A DNA stretch of 64,000 nucleotides from Atriophallophorus winterbourni (lineage: Eukaryota; Platyhelminthes; Trematoda; Plagiorchiida; Microphallidae): contig JACCGJ010020381.1 in the NCBI GenBank assembly GCA_013407085.1, positions 21,902 to 85,901 of the forward strand, given 5' to 3'. The notes under the pieces were generated by a model. That model saw only the letters and a program-made list of their open reading frames with translations, was not told where the DNA came from and did no database searches. Positions within the stretch are counted from its first letter, which is position 1, and each line of letters starts with the position of its first letter. Made by a program: the position numbers and the translations under genes. Positions 1 to 11,324 of the stretch are shown here, one piece after another.

Positions 1-1529
1 TATGATGTTGTTACGACTCGTCTTTTATTAATCTAGCGTTGTTAAATATTGTTGCGTGTAAGTGCTTTATTTTGATACACAGACTCAAGTTTTCTTGCGC
101 AGAAAACCATATTTTCTAACATGATATCAAAAGGATGGTTTAGTGTGATGATACATGTTATCTGGGAAAACGTTTTATTATTTGTACGCGGATTCATCAC
201 GTATGCATCGCGACCGAAATTGTGCTGTTTGCAATCATGAGAAAAAGATGGTTCAGTCAAAGGTGATGGTTTTGACTCAGTGGAGATTAGGCGAACATAG
301 GCTAAACCCTAAACTTTGAAGACAGTGATCGGTTAGCCAGATTTGCAAAACCCAGTGTGTTAAATCTTATGAAGACATCCTGTTGACACCATGGTTACAT
401 ACTCACGCATCATGCGGATTTTGAAAGCAACTCCTAATCGAACTTGTCATCAAATCTCACACAATTTAGGGCCATTTGAAAAATGATCAAAGATAATGGT
501 CATGCAGGGAAGTGAGAATCTTTGCACAGACATGCAAATGATCAATAAAATTTTCCTTTCTAAGGTGTAGTACAGAGCAGTGCCGTGCATAAACTGCAAT
601 TGAATGCTGTCTCCAAGTTTACATGTAGTGTTGCAAAAAGAACTACGTCGGAGTAATAGGTCCCAGGCTGAGCACATGACTACACGTAGACCAACTGGAC
701 ATACGCCAACATGATCGTAATTCATAAATATCATTATATATTACCCAATTCATTAATCAGTTTGACTGGAGCCGCAAGAAAATTTTATACAAATGAAATG
801 ACGCACGAATGCGTACGAATTCCTCGAAACGTGGCAATCAACAACATGAATTAACCAGCATGTCCAATTGGCGGCGACATATGGACGAATGTGAATCCGC
901 TTACAAAGACCAATGTGAGTGATGGTGAACGGACAAATTGTTTGAAAACCGAAGAATCCTAGCTACCAGACGTTTCGAATACAGCTTTGATGTTCATATC
1001 AGCTAATCTAATGTCGACACCTCTAGCAACAAGTACGCACCATCGAGCAACACCACTTGATCTACAACGTGAGCTGTAAATCTTGTACTTTACTGCTAAA
1101 GATAGGATGTAATGTGATCATCACATCCCAAACATACACACCTTAAAACCGGTTTCCTTCTAAGCAAATGTGATATGCATGTGACGTTATCGTGACAATG
1201 TGGATGGATCATCCATTGATGTATAAAATTGAAAAAAAACCACATGTTGAATGAAATGAAATGGCATAAAAAAGGAATTTGTTCTTTGAATGAACATGCT
1301 TATTTTATATATGTTTATTGTTTTGTTCTTTTCATATTTTCAAGCGATATCGAAATTGGAGGAAGGTATGTTGCAAGTAGTTATTTCCACTGGTGGATAA
1401 ACGGCTAAATTCTACAACCGACCAAGTCCATAGACATTAAAACGTACCCACATAATCAAGCTTATTGTAAGGTCGTGAAGTACATACAAATGACAAACAT
1501 AATGCTTAATCCCATCGCATCGAAACATG
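1..1529. other. No gene recognised; AT-rich spacer
   Basis: I see only short open frames of random length, with no codon bias, domain or splice pattern. A stretch of about 40 bases near 615-655 (containing AACTACGTCGGAGTA) resembles one near 57960-58010, so it is probably a fragment of an unclassified dispersed repeat. Confidence 0.5.
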
Positions 1530-1740
1530 TTGTTCGGATTAAGCTTGTGTTAATCATGAAAATAAAGTATGCAATTAATCGGTTATATCAAGTTTTTGGT
1601 AACGTTTAACTTCTGAACACAGAAGCTTCGTTAAACTAATGGTGGCGGTACGAACAGTGTTCATGTTTAAATGGCATTTTCTTGATCAATCCTGCGTTCT
1701 TCCAGATAGACAAGGGAGATCAAGACAATTGATCACACTC
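1530..1740 (-). repeat. Penelope-like element left pseudo-LTR (inverted copy)
   Basis: Read on the minus strand, this stretch matches 3437-3645 on the plus strand almost base for base in long blocks, so the two form inverted repeats flanking a Penelope-like coding region. It contains a decayed hammerhead at 1595-1640: stem II (GCTTCTG with CAGAAG) and CGTTACC are kept, but CTGACGA has become TTAACGA and GAAA has become TAAA. Both core strands are hit, so self-cleavage is not expected. Penelope-like elements are known to be flanked by pseudo-LTRs in direct or inverted orientation and to carry hammerhead motifs in them. Confidence 0.7.
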
Positions 1741-3436
1741 CCGAAATGCTGTGTTAATCCCTAAATTGTTTATTTAGTGTGCAGATGCAAACACCGTCCG
1801 CTGACACACTGCTTACGTATCCATGTAAACATTGGGTGTTATGCACGCTAATCCTTATCCGCTGCAGAACCGAACGCCAGATTGTTTAAATATCCACCCC
1901 ACCCACCTTGTTCACCGCATTCACCCCAGCCTTTGTTATTTCAACAGCCTCGGCGTGAAGTCTTTCCCCATAAGATTTTACACCTCGTCTTATCACTTCC
2001 ACGTTATCAAGATCTACGCTGTGACCGGTATCTAGCACGTGTTTAGCTAGGACAGAATCTGGAATCAGTGATTGATATTCATTGGGATTGCGGGGTTGAT
2101 TTTTTACTCGTTTCTTATGTTCGTTTACCCTAGTGCAAAGTTCTCTAGACGTTTGCCCAATGTAAACACCCGCGCAACCATTGCAGTTGATTTGGTAAAC
2201 GCAGTTCGTCGCACAACCTAAAGAATCTAATCTTTGAGATGCATTAATACGGAGCGGAGAGTTCTACCTCGCTTATAGGTTACCCTAATACCTGCATCAT
2301 GCAATATTCGTCTTATTCCTTCGGAGGCGCTTTTGACATATGGTAGAAATAACGTAACTCGCCAAACTTTTCCTCTTTTCTGTTGCAGATTTTTAACTCG
2401 GTTTAATTGGCGCTTAATTAAGCTCTTGGGGTTATTATGATTTGCAATTCGGCAACTGTGTTTTCGAAGTGCTCCTTGTACATATTAGCCAGCACTGGGG
2501 ACATAGGTGAGCCAATCGCTAAACCATCGTTTTGCTTGTATAGCTGTCCTTAAATAAGAAGTGGTTCATATTTAGACAAATTGCTATACCGTTCATGATT
2601 TGTTGTACACTCAAGTTGGTACGATCCTTCAAGGTCATATCAGAGTTAAGTAAATTCCTTGCTAATTCTAAAGCGCTTGTAGTGTCAACATTCGTGAACA
2701 ACGAGGTTACGTCAAAGTTTGCTATCGCTTCATCCTCCCTAATTGTTACGGTACTTAAGCGACGAGCAAACTCAAACGAGTTCTCAATAAAAGAATTCGT
2801 GTTACTAACCAGCGGTTTCAAAAGCTGGGCAAGGTGCTCAGCCAATTAGTGTGTTGGGGATTCAATGCCGTCTAAATTGGGCCTCAAGGGGAGGCCTCCT
2901 AATGTATCTTCGGAAGTCCATTAGATATGAGCAGATTTTGGGTAGAGCATGAACCATAATCTTTGACAAAGGTTTTCCTTAATTCTTGCTGAACTTACGT
3001 ATTTGTTTTTTTATGCGCTCGGCCTGTGTGGCCGAGACCTTGGCGTGTTTTCCACAAATTTTGAAGAAATCCACATCAGATAACACATTTGTCGGACATC
3101 AAACTAGAGGCTTTCGATCGTGCGTTTGTCAGGCTTTCATTAGACCTGTAGATCCGTTGTATAATTGAAAAAATTAAATGCGTTTTCGGCAGCCTTCCTA
3201 GAATTGCGAGAATTATCTGGAGGTTTGACCACCAAGTCCCTCGGTATGATTTTATTCTGTTGGCATCTCAACTTGTAGATGCAATGATTATGCCATTTTG
3301 CTTCCGTTTCGGCTGTTCGTACAAACTCGCTGGCCAGTTTGTGAACTTGAGTTTCGTAGGAGTCAGCAAGGTATTTGAAAATATTCATTTTTGAACACTA
3401 AATAAACAATTTATGGATAAACGCAGCATTTAAGGG
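1741..3436 (-). pseudogene. Penelope-like retroelement ORF (RT + GIY-YIG), broken
   Basis: This is a single-ORF retroelement protein combining a telomerase-related reverse transcriptase with a GIY-YIG endonuclease. Reading right to left: an N-terminal region at 3388-3140; RT at 2845-2519 with the motif-A block FDVTSLFTNV, whose Asp is the first catalytic residue; a motif-B-like block GSPMSPVLANMYKEHFEN after a frameshift at about 2520-2455; and a GIY-YIG block at about 2205-2010 with Cys-x2-Cys followed by VYIGQTSR and later EHKKR. The middle RT segment with the YVDD region is decayed or missing. Several frameshifts and stops separate these blocks. It sits between inverted pseudo-LTRs. The family call rests on the order RT then GIY-YIG; the subfamily (Cercyon or Perere type) is not decided. 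Confidence 0.8.
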
Positions 3437-3645
3437 ATGGGATCAATAGTCTTGATCTCCCCTGTCTATCTGAAAGAACTCAGGAATGGTCAAGAAAATG
3501 ACATTCAAACCTGAACACTGTTCGTACCGACAACTTGGTCTGACGAAACTTCTGTGTTCAGAAGCGAAACGTAACCAAACACTTACTATAACCGATTCAT
3601 TGCAAACTTTAATTTCATGATTATGGACTCACGATCGGTCTCGAA
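3437..3645 (+). repeat. Penelope-like element right pseudo-LTR
   Basis: This is the inverted partner of 1530-1740. It begins near TTGATCTCCCCTGTCTATCTG, includes the hammerhead at 3534-3578, and ends in a tail (ATAACCGATTCATTGCAAAC, then CGATCGGTCTC) that recurs at 54860-54900, 54350-54420 and 51110-51160. These copies define one dispersed 3'-end family derived from the element. Confidence 0.7.
3534..3578 (+). ncRNA. Hammerhead ribozyme motif, PLE type, core intact
   Basis: CTGACGA lies at 3540-3546 and GAAA at 3566-3569. Stem I pairs TTGGT (3535-3539) with ACCAA (3574-3578), five perfect pairs. Stem II is TTCTG with CAGAA, slightly degraded at the base and with one extra A next to the core. 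Stem III is the palindrome ACGT (3569-3572), too short to form a hairpin, which in known minimal hammerheads points to dimeric action. The predicted cut is after A3573. Sense relative to the element is ambiguous because the pseudo-LTRs are inverted. Activity is inferred only from the core. Confidence 0.7.
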
Positions 3646-5739
3646 TATTTTCAAATACGAAGCATGTGTTAAATTTATTGAAGGTCAAATTCGGCCTACA
3701 TGGAATAAGTCGAATGAAAAATCTATTACATACAATCAACCAATTTTCTTGATTTTCACACAAATCTTCGACTGACAACATCTTAGATCAGAGATTGTTC
3801 AATATTTTTACTGGCAATTCTGCATCATGTGAAGAAGATAGATTTGAAGCCGGAAGAATTATTGTCAGGTACATTGATATGGGTGTGTCGTCAAATCAAA
3901 TTCAAGTCACAATTCAACCGATCGAGAGTATTTAGGCTGTGTGGGACTTGGATTGTTAGAACATTTTTTAAAGAATTGAGCGGTCAAATGCCGATCTGCT
4001 TGTTTTGAATCAAACTTGAGCCCTTATTGAAACGAATATAAACAAGAAATGATAATTTTTGCTGATGACTACATTCTCTTCATGACTACCTTGAATGTGC
4101 AATATTAGCTCAGGACGGTTCATTGATTCCCAGTATTTTAAATGAATTAGCAGTCCGAGTATGGAAGAACAAACTCTCCCTCGTTACTTGGTCGAACGAT
4201 TTTAGTTGCACGCTGATGGCATGAACTAAGATCAGCAGCAGAAAGCAACATATTTTCAGTTCCTAGCTTGGAGAAGATGCTTTACGCAATGCATCCACAG
4301 TGAGCAATTAAGTCAGGTTATTTCGATTAAACATAGATTATGTATCCTAATAAAATATTCCGTTAGAAAAACGATTATGCGTATGGAAATATACAGAAAT
4401 GTCGCGACAGCATCAGCCAAACACATAAACATCAATTTTCGTTCATCTAATTTACTATGTGGTGCCATAACTTTGATAATAATGGCACTGTTTAATGAGA
4501 TTCATAAAACGAACCAAGTGATTCATATACATAATCATAAATTATTCCCGGGTCACACACTCAACACGAACGATTGCTTAATCTAATCATAATGTCGCTA
4601 CCTCGTGACAGCAATAGAAAACACCTGGTTGTGCTGCATAAGAGAAGCGAATGAGATCACTACTTCAAATTGGTCAATTTTCTGCGTTTCAGGCATTCAC
4701 ATCTAACTTTGTTTACTATTATTCAATGCTTCGAGGCTCATTGAACGCAAACTAACAGTCATCAACTGATAACAGTTAACACCCATAAGCCGATTGAGTT
4801 GTTTGTGTGCAAGGGATGTGAGCGCTCATTGAGACTGGTCCATTCAACTGAGTCGATCGATTGACGTAGATCCAAATGTGGCATTGTCATCCAATTTTTT
4901 AATGTGCTTCAAGGCTCAATTGTCTCATGATCTTTACATAATGACGGTAAACAGCCAGAATGTGATTTTACTGTGCCCCAAATAGACACGTGATCACAGT
5001 GCAAACATATTGAGTTCAAACCAAAAAATGTTGTAATAATATTTTCATTTTAAAAAAAAAACATACGCAAAATAGATATACAACTTCATCCGGGTCAGAA
5101 TTTTTTATAAAAATTGATGCTATTTTATTTAATAAAGTATATTTACGGAAGAGAAATCATTAAATTTCCTTTAAGTTAAAACGAAGAGAATATTTTTGAG
5201 AGACCAAAACGCTCTTGGTTGATAATTTTGTCACTTAATGCAATATATTTTTTAAATAACCTCAAAATTCTGATTCACATGTTAGAATTTCTCAGTATTG
5301 CCCTCTACTGCAAAGGCAATCAATCAATTATTTTATTATTAATACACATTTTTTTCTAATATTCACAGGATTCAACAATCACGAATTGAACACACGTGAG
5401 TCTCGTGATGGAGCCTAAAATGATTTCAAAACTATTTTCCCATGTATACAACGTAATACCTAATACTCCGTCGTATTTTCCACAGTTACAAGATTTGTGG
5501 ATAATGGTAAGTAGATACCACAATTAGTTTTTCTATAAATGCGGATAATATAACTCGCTTTTTGGTTTTTGATACGAAATTTATGTTGATGTTTTGAATA
5601 TTCATGAACAAATCAGTATGGTATTTCACACCAAATTATCTGACAATATCTAAAATTTATCGGCTGATTACTAAATTCTTAATTTCATATGATCGGATGT
5701 TTAGCTAAAATCTGTCAAAATGTTTCACGAAACGATATT
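3646..5739. other. No gene recognised; AT-rich spacer
   Basis: There is no coding signal. Around 4925-4965 the run GACGGTAAACAGCCAGAA resembles the stem II and GAAA half of the second hammerhead family and may be an old remnant; the CTGA strand and stem III are gone. Position 5050-5350 is very AT-rich. Confidence 0.45.
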
Positions 5740-6060
5740 TCACAACCCCAAAATGTTTACTTTTGAAAGGATCGTACTATTACGACGTAACAGGTTAATT
5801 CGAATGGTGAAAATTGTCGGGAAATGTTCCATAGTGAGCCAGAAAATATGCGAAGCTGGATTTGTAAATTTTAGTAAGTTCAAATTAAGATGAAAATAAA
5901 TTTGAGGGCAATCGGTTAGAGCAGGTTTTGGGTATCGTTTCACTTCTGGCATAGAAGCTTCGTCAGACCAAGGATCCGTGATGCACACCGATCAAACACA
6001 AGTGAACACGGTCAAGTGCAGTTGACTCTGTGGACGCTACGTAAACATACATGAATGACG
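5740..6060 (-). repeat. PLE 3'-end/pseudo-LTR with degenerate hammerhead
   Basis: On the minus strand this matches the 3' region seen at 54600-54945: first the GTCAAG...CAGTTGACTCTGTGGACGC block, then the ribozyme, then CTGCTCTAACCGATTGC. The hammerhead is at 5931-5973 with intact CTGACGA, stem II GCTTCT/AGAAGT and GAAAC. The stem III palindrome ACGT has become ACGA, which removes U16.1, so cleavage is doubtful. A remnant of the PLE nuclease lies upstream (6200-6480), as expected for one truncated element. Confidence 0.65.
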
Positions 6061-6199
6061 GAGTTAAGGCTAAAAGATTGTTGAATGCAGAGCAAAAAAT
6101 ACTTAACTGTTAGGTATAGAGTGAATAAAACTAATTGAGTTCATATCAATGCTGAGAGCTTATTGTGGATATTTCTACATCATCTACGTTATTAACTGC

Positions 6200-6480
6200 C
6201 AGTCGACCTGCCTCAGCATTTTCGACCGCCACTGCATGTAGGCGCTTGCCATGCGGTTTAATACCACGTCTTCACATTTCCACATTGCCTATATCGACAT
6301 TGCGGCATGTATCTGAAACGTTCTGCCGAGGCTGAATCACGAATCAGTGATAGATATTCTCTCGCATCTAGGAGCAGTTTCTTGACAAGCTTCCGATGTT
6401 CCCGGATTCTGGTGTGAAGGTCTGAGTAGGTCTGTAACATATAAAAACCAGGGCAACTATTACATTGAATTCGGTTGATC
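6200..6480 (-). pseudogene. PLE GIY-YIG nuclease remnant
   Basis: On the minus strand a peptide reads Cys-x2-Cys-PGFYMLQTYSDLHTRIREH followed by a block ending RDSASAERF. It aligns by eye with the GIY-YIG block of the element at 1741-3436 (VYIGQTSRELCTRVNEH ... IPDSVLAKH). The YIG triplet itself is mutated (YML), so the nuclease is dead. The matching pseudo-LTR lies just downstream at 5740-6060. Confidence 0.6.
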
Positions 6481-6649
6481 TAGATGTAGAGTGATGTGAA
6501 GTGGATTTCTGCAGAATTTGTGGAAATCACACGGAGGGCTTAGTCACATAACATGGGCGTATAGGAGAAGGGCACTAACGTAAGTTTAACAACTTATTAG
6601 AATTTTATTATAAAAAAACATCCGATGACTGTATTGCGGCAGTGTCCAC

Positions 6650-7140
6650 CCTTAAATATTCTAGTGTCATGAATCCGTCTAATCGTAAGCTTTCGCGGAC
6701 AGAGCAAAGATTGCTGATGAAGGGTTTGACTTTCTGAATAAGTAAGTGTGATGATGGTTGATAAACATATCCTTTGTATCGAAGGCTCTTTAAATGTACT
6801 TCCCGGTGAGCATGATGATACGATACGGAACTGGGTCGTTGGTGTCATTAAAAACCAAGAGCAAGGGGAACCAAATATTGATTGGCAAAAACGACAAGTG
6901 CTTCTTAATCTCAAGTAAGATACCGATATTGATATCACTAGAACCGATAAGGGAAATGTAACGGTAATGATGAATAAGAGTAATGATTTGGACAATATGT
7001 GTAAACACTTTTCCGAATGTATTTATGGACAAATAGATAATAATAAAACGAAGCAATTTATGAATAACTGCTAAAAAGTAGTTCCAAAGTACTTACGTAG
7101 CCTTAATGACAGTTTGGGCAAGACTTTTTGTTATAGCTCA
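6650..7140 (+). pseudogene. PLE reverse transcriptase N-terminal remnant
   Basis: The plus strand reads NPSNRKLSRTEQRLLMKGL near 6665 and, after a stop, DITRTDKGNVTVMMNKS near 6930-6990. Both are typical of the N-terminal and finger region of Penelope-like RTs. Stops and frameshifts interrupt the frame, and no motif A-C follows. The fragment is head to head with the minus-strand nuclease remnant at 6200-6480, so the two come from different insertions or from a rearranged one. Confidence 0.6.
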
Positions 7141-8640
7141 TATCCGAAATCAACTCTCACTAATAGATTCCATGGTCTGTTGATGAGCTGAAATAAGAGC
7201 GAGTCCATTGCTTCCAATATGAACTGTCGTGATCGACTTCTGAATTGTTTGACGGACGTGGCGTTGTTGAGTATTCACAAACATAAACACCATGTTCTCC
7301 GAAATCCGCCTTAGTTTAAGCATATGTATTCTGACCACTTTGTAATTACATCTAACTCAGTAAAAAATGAATTCATAGATTCGTTTCCGAGTACAGCGTT
7401 TTCAGAGCAAACGTTCACGGCTACTGTGGTAACACAGCGATTTGTGCTGAATAACAGAAAAGAGATAGAATCGTTCATTGAAGCACAACTTCATCAGAAT
7501 AGGGCAAATCAGACGGTAGCATGTTGATATCAACTTATTGAAATCTGTCAAAAGAATATATACTCTAAAACTTACGATGATCGATTCTCACATCACATAA
7601 TGTAAGGTTTTATTCGTTGTATCATGCTCTGTGCATAAGATTGATCAGCCTTAGAATCCAGACGACGACTTTTAGTCATGCCCTTCAGACGTGAAGGTTT
7701 GCATGCAGGTCTCAATATCACGATGACGAGATAATCGTTCGAACTTACAATTCTCGTTTGTATTTTGGAGCTCACATCCCAAAACGTACTCACTTACACA
7801 CTCAATTATTTTGGAGAAACGAAATGCATTTTGGCAGAATAAATCTTATGGTACGGAAAGCAGAAAGGACATGGTTACTTTTTCAAAAATAAGAAATTAT
7901 ATATTATTCACTTGGAAGTTAGAAAAAATAAAAAAAACTTCGAAGCGAATCGGTTACTTCACAATGAAAGATATTATTCGTCACTACGTGTAGATGAAGC
8001 CCCCAAGGATAAATTAGTGTATGGCATGTGAACACATATATAAAGTAAGAAGTATGTGTGATGGAAAAGTCTGCAACTCCGGTTTTGTTGTTGTTTCATC
8101 CCCTGCGGTTAATCCATATGTATATATGTGTGTACAAGTGATGCAACAGGGTGATCAATCGAACCTTATCAAACAGTGACGTACTTAATCACACCTGCTA
8201 TTACCATTCACACAGTATGTCAAGTTATACGAACCCCACTTGATGAGTAAAAACTTCAAGAAATCGGTCGTTGGCTGTGTGATAATAACGCACACAATTG
8301 TTGATACTTCATTCTTATCCCTCTCAAATGTGAAAATGAAATGTTTGACACCTCGGAATATTTTGTTTGAATGAACAAACGTGCGTACTGGATAAAAGGT
8401 AGTATCCGAACAAAATAACTCATACCACCATACTACTTGTTCAGTGGTGACTGTGGTGAAAATAGCAAAAAAGGACTGAATAGCGATTCAGTTTTGGCAA
8501 ACAGAGTCAACTAGCATTCATTTTGCTCTCGTTCATCAGAATGATCTAACTATTAGTCAAGTCAGCGACTGACACTGGTAATATCTACGTGACTTGTAAC
8601 TTTCTAGGCTTGCTACAGCTTGCTTAGTTCGAAGCAGAAT
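7141..8640. other. No gene recognised
   Basis: Short open frames at 7324-7527 and 7811-7993 have no recognisable domain and biased, AT-driven composition. I see no splice or repeat structure that explains this stretch. Confidence 0.4.
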
Positions 8641-8770
8641 TGGTACTTTTATATTGTGTTGCTCACATCCCTATCCATCACAAACCACTACCGGTTTATG
8701 GCTGTTTGCCGTCATCAGGTGGAGACAGTAATATCGGATTTAGTTGCACGTGAAACAGTGATAATGGGGT
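8640..8770 (-). repeat. Dispersed hammerhead repeat, family 2 (single copy)
   Basis: On the minus strand this matches the repeat at 15830-15940 and the complement of 16100-16195. The hammerhead is at 8683-8724: CTGATGA, stem II GGC/GCC closed by loop AAACA, then TAAACCGGTA, then stem I GTGG pairing with CCAC. One core base has changed (GAAA to TAAA), the same change as in the 15859-15898 copy, so it is probably inactive. Confidence 0.65.
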
Positions 8771-8904
8771 GAACCAAGATATACACGCGTGCCACTGGTA
8801 AATAAGGTTTTTCTAAAGAGCCAAGATGTCAAACGCAAATCACAAAGTAATTTTTGGCCAAGAGATCGAGACGATTCGGTTCCTACTTAGTCACATTCCT
8901 TTTG

Positions 8905-8990
8905 CTGACTGTCACACTTGGTCTGACGAAGCTTCTGCAAAATATTATCCTGAAACTGCTTGAACTTTGTAGTCGAATTACTTCGTAACA
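8905..8990 (+). repeat. PLE-type hammerhead 5' half (truncated)
   Basis: CTTGGT, CTGACGA and GCTTCTG at 8917-8937 match the 5' half of the family-1 ribozyme exactly. After that the sequence diverges and the paired strand of stem II with its GAAA is not in place, so this is a truncated pseudo-LTR copy. Confidence 0.55.
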
Positions 8991-10784
8991 TGAATACACG
9001 ATCTGTCACAAACATGTTCTAACCAATTGTAAAAAGCGGTCATTAAGCGTGCCGGAATAAGCATATAGAATGTGAGCAAAATTCAAAACTCATGGAAATG
9101 ATTATTGACCATTTATCACTTATTAGTAGCTCTTTGTCGCCAAAAACAATGTATCCTAAAAATTCACAAAATATTCAGTCTCGTATATTATGCCACACTT
9201 TGTTAAATATTTTATGATTTTTTTTTAAAATATACACACAAATTATATTTAACAAAATGAACACCTGTTACGTTCGGGCTAAGCTTTCATCAATTATCAA
9301 TGACCTTGAAATATTTTGCTTGACCTTCAAAAGTTTTATACGTGTACCGATTTAATTTCACAGCTCCACCGATCATCTTTTCAGGTAAATAATTGCCTAA
9401 TGGATTCTGTTTAATTATCAATATGCTAAATAAAAAAGAATTGATGTTGAATCGTATTTTGGAATTAACGATAAGTTGGTAGATAAAACCTATTATGTGC
9501 TATAGTTATGCGAATCTATTTTCCCAGATTGAACGACATCATGGAACCACAATTATCTTTGATTTACGTATTAGCTCTTAACTGAGCTAATCAAGTGAAT
9601 TAGAATAAATTAATTGCACAGTGTAATGAGGTTTCGGTAACGCAGTCACTGAGATACGAAAGCTGAATTATTAACCCTTACATCATTATGATACTGATGA
9701 TGATGATCAAGTATTTCGTGAACTAAAGTTAACTCATTTTTTTATCGAACACTTTCACGGCTGATATCTGCAATGGACGTGCCTTTGAGTCACATAATAT
9801 TTCTATAATCTCTACATCGCTTAAAATGTTTTCCCATATCAGTTTGTAAGGGAATTTTGAATACTCTGGTGTTTATTACCTTAACGATTAAAATAGTTTT
9901 CCAGATATAACTGCCATACAGCGGTATACGTGCGAAAATTTGTTCGAAGAAACCTCTAAACAGCTCTCCTTAAGGACATATTTGATAACCCGATTGCGAA
10001 CAAAACTAAACAGATTACAAAATGTTTCAGCCCATCTCGCCCTCTACTCTGGGTTCAGCACGGATTCAGCGATCCTACACTTGAATATATTTATTGTTAA
10101 CCAACCGATGCACGCACATATACTCTAACTAATCTTGACGAGCTTGATAGAAAAACTGACCGTTCAACAATCCAGAACCATCTAGTTGACGACCAGTGTA
10201 AAACAGCCTCATTACAGCCACTTCAACGAATGCTTATTAAGTACTGGCAAGAGAAGTCACACTCATTTCGTAGATGATGCGAGACGCCAGGATCAACACA
10301 CTATCACAAAAGAAAAGTGTAGATCTGACTGCAAAGATAACCGAAGTTTCTTTTCTAAATATCGTAATTAAATTGATTGCTGCATTTTTGCAGGTACGGA
10401 AACAGGAATCAGCTTATTGAGATAACTCCATCTTCTGCAGGAAAAGATCAAACGTAGGCATGATACTTATCCTCAGAAAACTTTGAGAATAAAATCACTC
10501 AAAGAATTGTCGATCTAAACTTCAGTATTATGCTTCAGATATACTGCGAAAGAGAGCGAAGTGGAACAATCGTAGCCTAGGGTTTGGATGGTGTTTAACA
10601 TTGTTAGAAGTTTTATCACCAGCAGTAAGTTTTTTAAGTGAATTGTGATTAGGATATTTATCAGGAGACTTGCTGTCCGATCACCAGCACTCCCGATCAT
10701 TGCCAGTGTTCATCAGCTGTGGTATCTGTACACGTTTATCATTTGTCAATAGACCGCACCTGAATAGAGACGCTGACTAATTGG
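8991..10784. other. No gene recognised
   Basis: This stretch is AT-rich with short random frames only. The open frames at 9940-10128 and 10186-10371 show no domain I can name. Confidence 0.4.
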
Positions 10785-11110
10785 AGTTCAATAATCAAGA
10801 TTCAAGATTTTGTGGTGAAAAAAGAATCCCTTTACATGTATCATTGGATGTCAGTGGATACAATCAAAATTGTATTGAGGTGTTCGGATTGTGTGGGTTT
10901 ATGTGGGTCGAGAAATTCTCGCACGTGTCGCTTGTTTCCTTTGGTTACGAATTTTATGTTGTTCCAATCGAAATGACTGCATGAGTTGATTGGTTTATAC
11001 AGTGACCAACGACTCTGCTCACAGCGTCCTGTGGTCTCAGTATCCCGTCCTCGACGTACGCCTACGTTCAATATTGAGGACGATATTCGATCGTTCTTCC
11101 TTTGCAAGTT
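10785..11110 (-). mobile_element. CR1-like LINE 3'-end fragment
   Basis: The left edge reads ATCAAGATTCAAGATTTTGTGG, like the heptamer tail (TTGAATC on the minus strand) of the complete CR1 at 20265. Read on the minus strand it is homologous to the plus-strand stretch 56080-56235: both encode a peptide of the form PTQ(S/T)(E/K)HLN(T/R)IL and share the terminal TTTTTTCACCA(C/T)AAAATC. This marks a 5'-truncated copy of a third CR1-like 3' end. Confidence 0.5.
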
Positions 11111-11324
11111 CTTCTAAAGTATTTATGAAAATGATGTGTAACGTTGACAAGGTTTAGTGTGCGTTTACTATTTCAAATTGCAGAAGGACACGGACTTCAA
11201 TTTCCCAGTCATGTGAAACATTCGTTGAAGAAAGTAAGATTTGTTTGGGTTTAGTTGAGCCTGTTGTGAATATTGAAAATATCTGTTTCAGTTGATAATT
11301 TCCATGATTTAAAATATAAGCGTC

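Noticed and set aside
450..734. Small open frames in the first 1.5 kb as possible genes
   Set aside because: No domain, no codon bias, and length as expected by chance in AT-rich DNA.
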